27,881 nt of DNA, taken from NCBI RefSeq assembly GCF_938020365.1, contig NZ_CALIIB010000152.1, positions 1-27,881 on the forward strand. The letters are read 5' to 3'. Source of the DNA: an uncultured Streptococcus sp. Lineage in GTDB: Bacteria; Bacillota; Bacilli; Lactobacillales; Streptococcaceae. A program made the translations under genes and the position numbers. Positions 15,318 to 22,110 of the stretch are shown one piece after another; within the stretch, counting starts at the first letter, position 1, and each line of letters opens with the position of its first letter. The notes beneath the pieces were generated by a model. That model was given only the letters and a program-made list of their open reading frames with translations, was not told the DNA's origin and ran no database searches.

Positions 15318-15331
15318 TCTTATTTTGTTTA

Positions 15332-15367
15332 ATGTGATAACCTGACGTTATCACATTTTCATTTTTC
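15332..15367 (+). terminator. Intrinsic terminator after SUKH copy E
   Basis: The same perfect ten-base stem and CTGAC loop as at 14222, offset by exactly 1110 bases, with a T-rich run after it. Confidence 0.88.
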
Positions 15368-15377
15368 CTAGAGTTTT

Positions 15378-15386
15378 TGTTATACT
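15378..15386 (+). promoter_or_regulatory. Extended -10 promoter, repeat copy 2
   Basis: TGTTATACT within TTTTTGTTATACTAGTTTTA. It probably drives the cluster that begins at 15491. A small hairpin (CTGCCT and AGGCAG, about 15416-15437) lies in the leader. Confidence 0.55.
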
Positions 15387-15490
15387 AGTTTTATTGGACA
15401 TTGATTTTTAACAACCTGCCTATTTTTCGAGAGGCAGATATTGTTTTGAAGTCAAATACTTTCCTGAATAGAATGAATTAAAGGACACTT

Positions 15491-15856
15491 ATGAAACAAT
15501 TATTGGAAGAATTAACAACCCTTTATTCAAAGTTAAATTCCCATTATAATGAGCATTTGATAAATCCAGAAAAGATATTGGATGTTTATGATGACATTCA
15601 TGAAGATTTCCAAGAAGACATCGATAATCTTGCAAAAGGGCTTGCTAGAATGAAAAATTTAGACTTAGAATCAATACATAATACTGATAATCAAGCCTAT
15701 CTAAATGGGATGTATGATATCTATACTTCATTGCTAAATATTGAAAATTATGTAGCCGATTTAAGGGAGATTCACATTCAAATTTCAAAGAAGATTAGAG
15801 AAATCAATAGTGAAATTCTTGATGAAGATGTGACTGGCAGAGAAGATAGAAAATGA
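15491..15856 (+). CDS. Helical acidic protein, paralogue set 1 (first member)
   Basis: A 121-aa acidic, helix-rich protein of no family I can name. It belongs to a set with the genes at 16336 and 17626. Shared features are an opening helix with LNxxxNxxLxxxEKxxD, an aspartate-rich second helix, a GLxxM/LE segment, a Y-x-x-G-(M/I/F) motif before a long helix, and an end where helix IxxKxxxE leads to an acidic tail. It is paired with the gene 39 bases downstream, and the same type of pair recurs at 16336/16814. An AAAGGA ribosome binding site precedes the ATG. An immunity or accessory role is inferred only from position. Confidence 0.68.
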   Translation: MKQLLEELTTLYSKLNSHYNEHLINPEKILDVYDDIHEDFQEDIDNLAKGLARMKNLDLESIHNTDNQAYLNGMYDIYTSLLNIENYVADLREIHIQISKKIREINSEILDEDVTGREDRK

Positions 15857-15895
15857 GTTTACTCGGCGAATGGATAATTTTAAAAAGGAGCAGTC

Positions 15896-16228
15896 ATGCA
15901 TAAATTTATGGCCAAAATAAAGTCAGATAATAGCGATACGAAAATTTTGAAAATAATTAGAGATTTCAGTCATGAACCAATCGGAGCAATCAAGGAAAAA
16001 ATGACTCATCATATGGCTGGGCTTGAAACAGAATATCTGAATGTAGAGCGCCTAAAGAGCTTTAAAAAGACAGTAGAAGAGATAATGGAATTGGGCGGGG
16101 AGCTTCAATTATTTCTTGATGATGAAAAGGTAACCATGCAATTTTTGAGCCATGTCATTGAGTCACAAGAAGATACCAAAAATCAAATTGAGGAAGACGA
16201 TTTCTATATGTTCGATGATGCGAAGTAA
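15896..16228 (+). CDS. Small protein resembling the ribosomal L7/L12 C-terminal fold, copy 1
   Basis: A 110-aa protein. Its core (ILKIIRDFSHEPIGAIKEKM, then a Tyr-Leu-Asn-Val turn, then helix KTVEEIMELGGELQLF) follows the helix-loop-helix-helix-strand pattern of the L7/L12 C-terminal domain, where a Gly-x-x-x-Lys-(D/E) helix precedes a final helix and a GAEVEI-type strand. This is pattern resemblance, not a proven relation. It is paralogous to the gene at 16814, which has PIGEIKTRIE at the same place. It has a strong AAAGGAG before the ATG and is paired with the helical gene upstream. Function is unknown; such small proteins do occur in toxin-immunity clusters. Confidence 0.65.
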   Translation: MHKFMAKIKSDNSDTKILKIIRDFSHEPIGAIKEKMTHHMAGLETEYLNVERLKSFKKTVEEIMELGGELQLFLDDEKVTMQFLSHVIESQEDTKNQIEEDDFYMFDDAK

Positions 16229-16335
16229 TGGTTCCGGCTTCCCAACATAGTAATAATGCGGAATTGTTCCCTCTCAGTCAAGCTTGTGGTCTTTGAAGAT
16301 AGAAGTAGATGATAAATATATAAGGAAAGTAGATA

Positions 16336-16731
16336 GTGAAAGAAGTATTAGAAAATTTGCATCAGGTATGCTCAAGACTTAATGATAAATTTAATGGAAA
16401 ACTGCTTGATCAGGAGAAGTTAGATGATTTTTTGGAGGACATTCGTGATGACTGGGATTCAAGTTTTGAGCAGTTAAAAGATGGTCTTCAGATCTTGGAA
16501 AGTCAGGTTGAATCAATTGAATCTTCAAGAAACAGGGTCTATACAAAAGGGATTCTTGAAATCTTTTGGGGACTGAGACGACTTGAGGTTTTATTGGATG
16601 ATGCGGATGACTTGCTGCTATCCTTGAATAAGAAATTGATGTTTGAAAGCGGAGAAATATCTGAGGAAGAATACCTAGATGATGGAATCCTAAATGTTAA
16701 ATATCTGGATGAAGATGGTGACTCAGATTAA
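16336..16731 (+). CDS. Helical acidic protein, paralogue set 1 (second member), GTG start
   Basis: A 131-aa acidic helical protein, paralogous to those at 15491 and 17626. It shares with the latter the C-terminal block ESGEISEEE(Y/F)L(D/N)DGILNV. The start is a GTG at 16336, nine bases after AGGA; no in-frame ATG lies nearby. The opening NLHQVCSRLNDKFNGKLLDQ matches the N-terminal helix of its paralogues. Like them it has no signal peptide or membrane segment. It forms a unit with the L7/L12-like gene at 16814. No family is recognised, and a cognate-immunity function is conjecture from the neighbourhood. Confidence 0.66.
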   Translation: MKEVLENLHQVCSRLNDKFNGKLLDQEKLDDFLEDIRDDWDSSFEQLKDGLQILESQVESIESSRNRVYTKGILEIFWGLRRLEVLLDDADDLLLSLNKKLMFESGEISEEEYLDDGILNVKYLDEDGDSD

Positions 16732-16813
16732 ATCAAGTTTCTCGCATAACTAAAGATGGGTTTACCGAGTGAAGGAATGCTCTTAATGGAAGATGTTTAT
16801 AAAGGAGCGAGTG

Positions 16814-17146
16814 GTGTCAATAATCTACGCAAAGGTCAAAATGTCAGATAATATCTTACAGGCATGTAAAATAATGAGGAAACATAGCACTTTGCCAATT
16901 GGTGAAATCAAGACGAGAATAGAGAGAAATGAGACTTTGTTAGAAAGTGATTATCTGGATCTAGACCAGTTAATAGTTATGCAAGAAATTCTCGCTAGTC
17001 TCATAGGTTTAGGTGCAAAAATTAACTTGTACAAGGGACAAGCTGAAGTGGATATGGGATTTCTAAATAATACCATTGAAACCTATAAAAATATTGCTGC
17101 TGATAGAGAAAAACTAGATGAACTCATGTTTGATAGTGAGGGATAA
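16814..17146 (+). CDS. Small protein resembling the ribosomal L7/L12 C-terminal fold, copy 2, GTG start
   Basis: A paralogue of the gene at 15896, with ILQACKIMRKHSTLPIGEIK, the LESDYLDLDQL turn, and a helix ending GLGAKINLYKG followed by a VDMGFLNNTIETY helix. The GTG at 16814 is preferred because AAAGGAG (16801-16807) stands six bases upstream and the product is then 110 aa, the same length as copy 1. An ATG at 16793 would add seven residues but has a poorer site. Two copies of the same two-gene arrangement (helical protein then this protein) within 1.4 kb suggest the pair works as a unit. Confidence 0.62.
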   Translation: MSIIYAKVKMSDNILQACKIMRKHSTLPIGEIKTRIERNETLLESDYLDLDQLIVMQEILASLIGLGAKINLYKGQAEVDMGFLNNTIETYKNIAADREKLDELMFDSEG

Positions 17147-17234
17147 AAGCTATAAGTTCTAGCAAAAGTAGCATTTTTAGAATAAGCTTAAAATTTTTAA
17201 TAGCGCGACTTTCAGTATAAATAGAGGTGAGAAT

Positions 17235-17615
17235 ATGGAGACTGAAAATACAGTATCAATGTGGGTTGGAAATTTTGCAAGTAGGGAAGAGCTGGATAAC
17301 TATATTGACTTAAGGTATGATGATGACGGAGAAATCGTCAGTTCCAAGTTTTATGACGCTTTTCAAATTGATATCGATGATATTGACGACTACCTAATTG
17401 AAAAAGAATATTGCGATTCCAGATTTTCAAATGTATATGACCATTTAATCGATGCCTCATATGCAGATGTCGTCATAGATAATTTAAAGAAGATTGAAGA
17501 TGACTTAGCCATACCTGAAAGTAATTCCATTATTTTGCTTTATAATTATAAATATTGTTGGCAAGTCAAAGAGCAGCCCAATATCAAATTTATTGCGACA
17601 GTCAATTATAGATAG
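17235..17615 (+). CDS. Immunity protein 22 (Imm22, DUF4284)-like protein
   Basis: A 126-aa acidic protein that fits the Imm22/DUF4284 pattern: VSMWVGNFASREELDNYIDL at residues 7-26, a run of Asp/Glu, then a partner strand and FQIDIDDIDDYLIEKEY, with NSIILLYNYKY near residue 107. The family is predicted to neutralise nuclease-type polymorphic toxins. A GAGGTGA ribosome binding site precedes the ATG at 17235. The next gene starts ten bases after its stop, so it probably shares a transcript with 17626-18964. Family assignment is from motif memory, and no toxin partner is visible. Confidence 0.65.
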   Translation: METENTVSMWVGNFASREELDNYIDLRYDDDGEIVSSKFYDAFQIDIDDIDDYLIEKEYCDSRFSNVYDHLIDASYADVVIDNLKKIEDDLAIPESNSIILLYNYKYCWQVKEQPNIKFIATVNYR

Positions 17616-17625
17616 GTAGAGGAAA

Positions 17626-18015
17626 ATGAATGAGCTAGTAACGAGATATATCAGCTTTTGTGAGAACTTAAATCAGAACTGCAATGGAAAGCTTTTAAGT
17701 GGTGACAGCCTAGATGATTTAAAAAGCTGTGAAAAAGCTATAAATGAATGCTTGAATCAATTAAATAGCGGGCTTGGCTTGTTAGAAAAAAAGAAAAATG
17801 AAATTTCATCATCTAAAGATCCCTCTTATACATCTGGATTTGTAGATTTCTTTTTAGCTCTGGACGGTCTGGAAGAATCATTTTCTGAACTAAAACATAT
17901 TTCAATAGCAATGAATAAACACTTTATGTATGAAAGTGGAGAAATATCCGAGGAAGAATTCCTGAATGATGGTATTTTAAATGTAGAAATAGTGGATGCA
18001 GGAGATGAAGAATGA
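17626..18015 (+). CDS. Helical acidic protein, paralogue set 1 (third member)
   Basis: A 129-aa protein paralogous to those at 15491 and 16336. It has the NLNQNCNGKLLSGDSLDDL opening, a Gly-Leu-Gly-Leu-Leu-Glu centre, SYTSGFVDFFLALDGLE and the tail ESGEISEEEFLNDGILNV. AGAGGA precedes the ATG. Unlike the other members it is not followed by an L7/L12-like gene but overlaps the ATG of the next gene by four bases (ATGA), so translation of the 160-aa family protein is coupled to it. This swap of partner behind a conserved first gene points to module shuffling. Function is unknown. Confidence 0.66.
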   Translation: MNELVTRYISFCENLNQNCNGKLLSGDSLDDLKSCEKAINECLNQLNSGLGLLEKKKNEISSSKDPSYTSGFVDFFLALDGLEESFSELKHISIAMNKHFMYESGEISEEEFLNDGILNVEIVDAGDEE

Positions 18016-18494
18016 AGCTAGATGCTAGAGTTGAGAAAGCCTTACAAGATATAAATTTTGTAGAGAGATATGAAGCATTGTCCCATACTTTTAGTAGGAG
18101 TAGAACTCCTAAAGAAGAAGTTTTGGATTATTATGACGGTGATTTTTTGATGGACATAATCAATTCCTTAGGTTATGAAGTGAAATTTGGCAAAAAAGAG
18201 TATTTTTTCTCGCTAAAAAAAGAAAGAAATGGTCAATATGAATTCGGCTTTAAATTTTCTTTGGAATATGGAATGGTAGAATTCATCTGGGATTTAAAAG
18301 ATTCAAACCAAAATGTCTTGTTAGGAACTAATTTGTTTACCATTATAAGATTGCTAACTTCACCAGACAATAAGATAATGGATCCTATTGTTTCTGACTA
18401 CGTTGATTTTCGAGACGTCATGAAAATCGCTTTTGAAATGTATGAGGATTTCAAGCAAGCATTTTTGAAGGCTGCTGCAGGAGATGAAGAATGA
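18012..18494 (+). CDS. 160-aa family protein, copy K (unknown function)
   Basis: Not recognised as a named family. The protein opens MKLDARVEKALQDINFVERY, has DYYDGDFLMDIINSLGYEVK, a central beta-rich stretch with FGFKFSLEYGMVEFIWDL, and a C-terminal helix with VSDYVDFRDVMKIAFEMYED. That mixture of N-terminal helices, a sheet and a C-terminal helix is common for small immunity proteins. It overlaps both neighbours by ATGA. The nucleotide context of its 3' end (GGAGATGAAGAATGAAGCTA) repeats that at its own 5' end, evidence of recent tandem duplication with the gene at 18491. Confidence 0.7.
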   Translation: MKLDARVEKALQDINFVERYEALSHTFSRSRTPKEEVLDYYDGDFLMDIINSLGYEVKFGKKEYFFSLKKERNGQYEFGFKFSLEYGMVEFIWDLKDSNQNVLLGTNLFTIIRLLTSPDNKIMDPIVSDYVDFRDVMKIAFEMYEDFKQAFLKAAAGDEE

Positions 18495-18964
18495 AGCTAG
18501 ATACTAGAGTTGAACAAGCTCTAATAGAAATCAATTTCGTAGAACGATATGAAAATATTTCTAAAAAATACAATAGGGAGAGAACACCAAAAGGTCAAGA
18601 ATTGGATTATTATGACGGCGATTTTTTGATGGAAATTGTTGAATTATTAGGCTACAAAGCTCAATATGATAAACGAGAGCGTTTTTTCCATATTGATTTG
18701 GAATCAATCGAAAAATTTCAATTTGGTTTCCATTTTGCTCTTGAGTATGGTCGATTAGAATTGATTTGGGTTGCTTATGAAGGAGATAAAGTTGTCCTTG
18801 GTTCTCCTTGGACTAGGTATCCTAGGTTGATGATTGCGCGTGATTATATTATAAAACAGCCAATTGTTTCCGACTATGTTGATTTTCGAGACGTCATGAA
18901 AATCGCCTTTGAGATGTATGAGGATTTCAAGCAAGTATTTTTGAAGATTGCTAAAGATAAATAA
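18491..18964 (+). CDS. 160-aa family protein, copy L (unknown function)
   Basis: A 157-aa paralogue of 18012 with the same MKLDTRVEQALIEINFVERY opening, DYYDGDFLMEIVELLGYKAQ centre and VSDYVDFRDVMKIAFEMYED end. The N- and C-terminal thirds are nearly identical to copy K while the middle (residues about 60-115) differs, consistent with conserved structure around a variable binding surface. Translation is coupled to K by an ATGA overlap. It is also very close to the frameshifted copy at 19990. A toxin-tail remnant follows directly after its stop. Confidence 0.7.
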   Translation: MKLDTRVEQALIEINFVERYENISKKYNRERTPKGQELDYYDGDFLMEIVELLGYKAQYDKRERFFHIDLESIEKFQFGFHFALEYGRLELIWVAYEGDKVVLGSPWTRYPRLMIARDYIIKQPIVSDYVDFRDVMKIAFEMYEDFKQVFLKIAKDK

Positions 18965-18969
18965 TTTAA

Positions 18970-19215
18970 AAAAATCAAACTATGGAACCTGAAAAAGTAA
19001 AAGGTACATTAAAAATGCATTAATCTAATCCAAGTGGTGTATGTACTTCGCGCATTTCTGGTATCACAAATGATGCTGCTAAAGAAGGAATTTTTTTACA
19101 ATTTTCAAAAAAATATCCAGATTTAAAAATTGTGGTTACATCAGTCGAGAGAGAGGGTGTTAGAAAAGTTGGAAGGTTAAATTTCACAATCCAAAATGGA
19201 AAGTATTTGAAGTAG
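18970..19215 (+). pseudogene. Decayed C-terminal tail of a deaminase-like polymorphic toxin
   Basis: One frame runs from 18970 to the TAG at 19213, broken by TAA at 19021. It reads EPEKVKGTLKMH, stop, SNPSGVCTSRISGITNDAAK, then a block with FLQFSKKYPDLKIVVTS, and ends GRLNFTIQNGKYLK. The pattern GVCxSC followed by a QFS-KYP-L-I-V-T strand is what I associate with the C-terminal part of toxin deaminases, whose CxxC pair binds zinc. Here the second Cys codon is CGC (Arg, 19051-19053), one base from TGC. No start or ribosome binding site exists. The fragment sits directly before an Imm6-like gene, the normal toxin-then-immunity order. Family assignment is tentative; the coding remnant itself is convincing. 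Confidence 0.55.
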
Positions 19216-19235
19216 TGAGGTAAGGAAAGTAAAAA

Positions 19236-19718
19236 ATGAGTAAAAATATAAACGCAATATATAAACTAGGGATTGCTACGTGGTTATCCAAATCTATGCA
19301 GGAAAGTAAGTTTTATAAAAATATTGATGAGCTTCTTGAAGCTTGTTGGGAATGGGTAGAAAATCAGGAGGTGTCAGCAGATTATTTATACTCTCTTCTT
19401 GATGATGGGACTGAATTTGGAGGGGCTTTTATTTATATGCAAGAGGATGATCCAAAATATGAATCAAGGTGGAACTGTATCTTTGAAGCGGGTGCTTCGA
19501 TATCTTTATTAGCTTTTGAGTTCGAGAGGAAAAAATATATACCTGCTTTATTAGAAGAAATTGATTCTGAACAAGAAGAGGAGTATTTCAATGAACAATT
19601 ACAGGATATTTTTGGAAACAAAATTGATGTTTTAGAAAATTACAAAAAATATTTATCAAGCAATTCTGATATAACAAAAGATGGAATTTTAAATGAATTA
19701 TCAGAGATACTCGGTTAA
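19236..19718 (+). CDS. Imm6-like immunity protein, copy 1
   Basis: A 160-aa, mostly helical acidic protein. Features that suggest the Imm6 group are a helix with LLEACWEWVENQEVSADYLY, an SLLDDGTEFGG-(A)-FIYMQ segment, a helix ending at an aromatic-Ile-Pro (KKYIPALLEEID) and an acidic final helix. The protein at 21050 shares these blocks, and the one at 20551 shares the latter half. The ribosome binding site is GAGGTAAGGA before the ATG. It follows the deaminase-like tail at 18970-19215 by 20 bases, so it may be the immunity protein of that lost toxin. The name Imm6 is from motif memory. Confidence 0.6.
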   Translation: MSKNINAIYKLGIATWLSKSMQESKFYKNIDELLEACWEWVENQEVSADYLYSLLDDGTEFGGAFIYMQEDDPKYESRWNCIFEAGASISLLAFEFERKKYIPALLEEIDSEQEEEYFNEQLQDIFGNKIDVLENYKKYLSSNSDITKDGILNELSEILG

Positions 19719-19845
19719 ATGTGAAGTTAGTAATATTTCATTTTATCAGCTGTTAAACTGTTGGGTTAAATAAATGTATCCAAAATATAGAGTTGGTAGA
19801 TAGCTTTTTTAAAGACTGATGAATATAATTGATATACATAAAACG

Positions 19846-19880
19846 AAATCATCCAATTCATATGGGTGGTTTTCTCGTTT
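19846..19880 (+). terminator. Probable terminator before the third promoter repeat
   Basis: AAATCATCC (19846-19854) and GGGTGGTTT (19864-19872) pair over nine positions with two G-T pairs, followed by a T-rich stretch. Confidence 0.55.
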
Positions 19881-19892
19881 TTCAAAAGTTTT

Positions 19893-19942
19893 TGTTATAC
19901 TAGATTTCTATTGATTACACAATTATCTGGTTGTGATATAAT
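19893..19942 (+). promoter_or_regulatory. Two extended -10 promoters, repeat copy 3 plus a second element
   Basis: TGTTATACT (19893-19901) lies in the repeated context TTTTTGTTATACTAGATTT. TGATATAAT (19934-19942) is a second extended -10 about 40 bases on. Both precede the gene copy at 19990, whose ribosome binding site is GAGGAA. Confidence 0.55.
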
Positions 19943-19989
19943 ATGTCCAAAGTAAGCCCTAGAATTACAATTTACTGAGGAATAAATAG

Positions 19990-20468
19990 ATGAAATTAGA
20001 CACTAGAGTTGAACAAGCTTTGCAAAATATAAATTTTGTAGAAAAATATGAGAATATTTCTAAAAAATACAGTAGGGAAAGAACTCCGAAAGGTCAAGAA
20101 TTGGATTATTTTGATGGTGATTTCCTGATGGAAATTGTTGAATTATTAGGCTACAAAGTGCAGTATGATAAACGAGAACGCTTTTTCCATATTGATTTGG
20201 AGGAAATTGGACCTTTTCGCTTCGGCTTCCATTTTTCTTTTGAACGAGGAAGGTTGGAATTGATCTGGGTCATCTATGAGGGAAATAAAGCCATCATGGG
20301 CAGCCCCTTTGCATCTTATGCCAATGGCTAATCGCACGAGACTATATTATTCTAAATCCAGTTATTTCCGACTATGTAGATTTTCGAGACGTTATGAAAA
20401 TCGCCTTTGATATGTATGAGGAATTCAAGCAAGCATTTTTGAAGGCTAATGAAGGAGATGAAGAATGA
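19990..20468 (+). pseudogene. 160-aa family protein, copy M, frameshifted
   Basis: The first 113 codons match copy L closely (MKLDTRVEQALQNINFVEKY and onward to MGSPFASYA), then the frame runs into TAA at 20329-20331. From 20328 a shifted frame resumes the family sequence (LIARDYIILNPVISDYVDF, then FRDVMKIAF) up to TGA at 20466-20468. One missing base between about 20323 and 20328 accounts for this. The repaired protein would be close to 160 aa. A full promoter and ribosome binding site remain, so a 113-aa truncated product lacking the C-terminal helix may be made. A sequencing error cannot be excluded. Confidence 0.82.
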
Positions 20469-20515
20469 AATTAGATACTAGCTTGATGCAAATCAATTTT
20501 CTAGAGCTATGATAG
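20465..20515 (+). pseudogene. Stub of a fourth copy of the 160-aa family
   Basis: The ATGA overlap seen between copies K and L is present again at the end of copy M. The following bases read MKLDTS, then LMQINFLEL and a stop, which is the family opening with about 11 bases missing after MKLDT. The match ends near 20515. It is a remnant of a deleted tandem copy and too short to encode a working protein. Confidence 0.65.
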
Positions 20516-20550
20516 CTTTTGCAGCGTCCTAGGTTCAGAAAGGAATCAAA

Positions 20551-21039
20551 ATGGAATTTACTCTCAACCTCAATCTTTTGCAATTTATGCAAAAATTAAC
20601 AGAACCGCTAGAAACATATATAGGCAACTCGGATTATAAGGAATTTGTGCATGAAACGTTAGACATTGCGGGCCGATGTATTGATAGGATTAGTGAATCT
20701 GATCCAGACTTTCTGTATGCTAGACTGGAAAATTTAGACGAGGAAGACATCTTGACCTATTCGGAGCTGGATAAAAGCACCGATCCAGCTGTGTGGAGAT
20801 GTATTGATGCTTTCCTTGCGTTAGTAGTTTATCAGTCATACAAAGCCGTTGGACAGCGGTATTTGCCCCAAACCATAGAGTGTGTGGATGAAGATACGCT
20901 CGAAGATTATTTTATTCATTATAAGCAACTGGTTAAAAGCTATAGTGACATTGCAAGGAGAACGAAATTGCTTGAGGAGGAAGCCTATGTCTCAGACCCC
21001 TCTGTTATCTCTTACTTAGAATTTTTATTTGAGGAGTAA
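20551..21039 (+). CDS. Imm6-like immunity protein, copy 2
   Basis: A 162-aa acidic helical protein. It opens MEFTLNLNLLQFMQKLTEPL, and its second half has AVWRCIDAFLALVVYQSYKA and GQRYLPQTIECVDEDTLEDY, the aromatic-Leu-Pro-x-x-(I/L)-E-x-(V/I)-D block seen in the Imm6-like proteins at 19236 and 21050. AAAGGAATC lies before the ATG. The next gene begins about ten bases after its stop, forming a run of three likely immunity genes up to the terminator at 22018. No toxin remnant is recognised directly before it, only the stub of the 160-aa family. Confidence 0.58.
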   Translation: MEFTLNLNLLQFMQKLTEPLETYIGNSDYKEFVHETLDIAGRCIDRISESDPDFLYARLENLDEEDILTYSELDKSTDPAVWRCIDAFLALVVYQSYKAVGQRYLPQTIECVDEDTLEDYFIHYKQLVKSYSDIARRTKLLEEEAYVSDPSVISYLEFLFEE

Positions 21040-21049
21040 GTGCGAGAAT

Positions 21050-21538
21050 ATGAATAGCAATCAACTTTATCTCATGCTGGTCTATTCAGAAGCCATCCTC
21101 AGTCATATGGAAACAGAATATAAGCCTCAAATCCGAGTTGCCTTGGACGCTTGCTGGAGTTTTTTGGAAAATAAAAACAAAACGGGCAAGGAGCTTTATA
21201 GTCTGCTAGATGATGGAACGGATTTTAAGGGAATTTTCATCTACATGCAATTAGACGAGAAAGAGGATAATGTTCCATCGTGGGACAATCTTAGCTATGC
21301 AATCGGTGCAACCGCTAAGGAAGCCTATCTGCTGGACAATCAGCAACAATTGCCTTCTCCTTTGGAAAATATTGATTCAAGCTTAGTAGACTTATTTATT
21401 GAAAATTTAAAAGAAATAAATATGAATTTTTATAATCATCTTGAAGGAATTAAGGGCTTTTTGAAGAATGCTTGTCCGCCTTCAAAAAATACTGCTTTGC
21501 AAATATTGGAAAGCTTAGGATTATCAAGAGGGAGTTGA
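21050..21538 (+). CDS. Imm6-like immunity protein, copy 3
   Basis: A 162-aa protein paralogous to that at 19236: VALDACWSFLENKNKTGKEL then LYSLLDDGTDFKGIFIYMQL, the Trp of PSWDNLSYAIGATAKEAYLL, and QLPSPLENIDSSLVDLFIEN. The start is set at ATG 21050. A TTG at 21029 would add seven residues from within the end of the upstream gene, and the GAGGAG at 21031-21036 is better placed, though at 13 bases distant, for the ATG. Its stop is eight bases before the DUF4274 gene, so the two are probably co-expressed. Family name is from motif memory. Confidence 0.6.
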   Translation: MNSNQLYLMLVYSEAILSHMETEYKPQIRVALDACWSFLENKNKTGKELYSLLDDGTDFKGIFIYMQLDEKEDNVPSWDNLSYAIGATAKEAYLLDNQQQLPSPLENIDSSLVDLFIENLKEINMNFYNHLEGIKGFLKNACPPSKNTALQILESLGLSRGS

Positions 21539-21546
21539 GGTTTTAA

Positions 21547-22002
21547 ATGGATAAGCATCAAATACAACAAATAGCTGATATTCTGTATACTGAAAGCAAT
21601 GCTAAAGCTGTGGCGAGTCTTAAGCAGCTTCAAACTGAAGATGAGCTGTTTGTCTTGCTGGATAATTTTAACTGGGATAATGGATTTGAAGTGCCAAAAG
21701 CAGTGCTTAGCCATTCCAAGTGTAGTCTTTCAGTCGCTTTACTATCTTTTTATCGTGCAGATGGCATCAGGTATTTATTTGAGGGAGAGGTAGCCTTTGC
21801 AAATTCGCTATCAGAGGAGTGGGAAGGTTTTGTAAAAGATGTCTATACTAAAATTCTTGGAGGCCAATTTCCAAGTGGGACTATCTCTTTTCAGCCCGAA
21901 ATAACGAAGGTTCAAAAATTTAAACTAAAAAAATTAAAACCAGAAATTGAAGGAGTATTTCTTGATGGCATTTCGGGCAAAGATTTGAATGTAGTCATTT
22001 AA
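21547..22002 (+). CDS. DUF4274 family protein, putative immunity protein
   Basis: A 151-aa protein with the clear DUF4274 core: LLDNFNWDNGFEVPKAVLSH (about residues 37-56) followed by CSLSVALLSFYRADGIRYL, in which the N-W-D-D/N-G-F-E-x-P and A-D-G motifs are hallmarks. DUF4274 genes are frequent in polymorphic-toxin immunity clusters; biochemical function is not established as far as I know. The ATG at 21547 is preceded by GGAGTTGAGG. A hairpin terminator begins 15 bases after its stop, closing the transcription unit that starts at the promoters near 19893. Confidence 0.8.
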   Translation: MDKHQIQQIADILYTESNAKAVASLKQLQTEDELFVLLDNFNWDNGFEVPKAVLSHSKCSLSVALLSFYRADGIRYLFEGEVAFANSLSEEWEGFVKDVYTKILGGQFPSGTISFQPEITKVQKFKLKKLKPEIEGVFLDGISGKDLNVVI

Positions 22003-22017
22003 TGAAATAAATGTTGG

Positions 22018-22046
22018 AGCCATCCAAAGGACTAGGGATGGTTTTT
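22018..22046 (+). terminator. Intrinsic terminator after the DUF4274 gene
   Basis: AGCCATCC (22018-22025) and GGATGGTT (22036-22043) pair over eight positions with one G-T pair, followed by a T run. Confidence 0.75.
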
Positions 22047-22064
22047 ACGTTTTTTGAGATATTT

Positions 22065-22073
22065 TGTTATACT
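22065..22073 (+). promoter_or_regulatory. Extended -10 promoter, repeat copy 4
   Basis: TGTTATACT in the context ATTTTGTTATACTAGATTC, the same element as at 14268, 15378 and 19893. It lies 37 bases before the phosphoesterase start. Confidence 0.55.
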
Positions 22074-22110
22074 AGATTCAAACTTAGCAATCGTTGATGA
22101 AGGAGTAAGG

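Noticed and set aside
14222..15400. CRISPR-like or small-repeat array because of the repeated hairpin
   Set aside because: Only two copies exist, 1110 bases apart, each fitting a rho-independent terminator after a gene.
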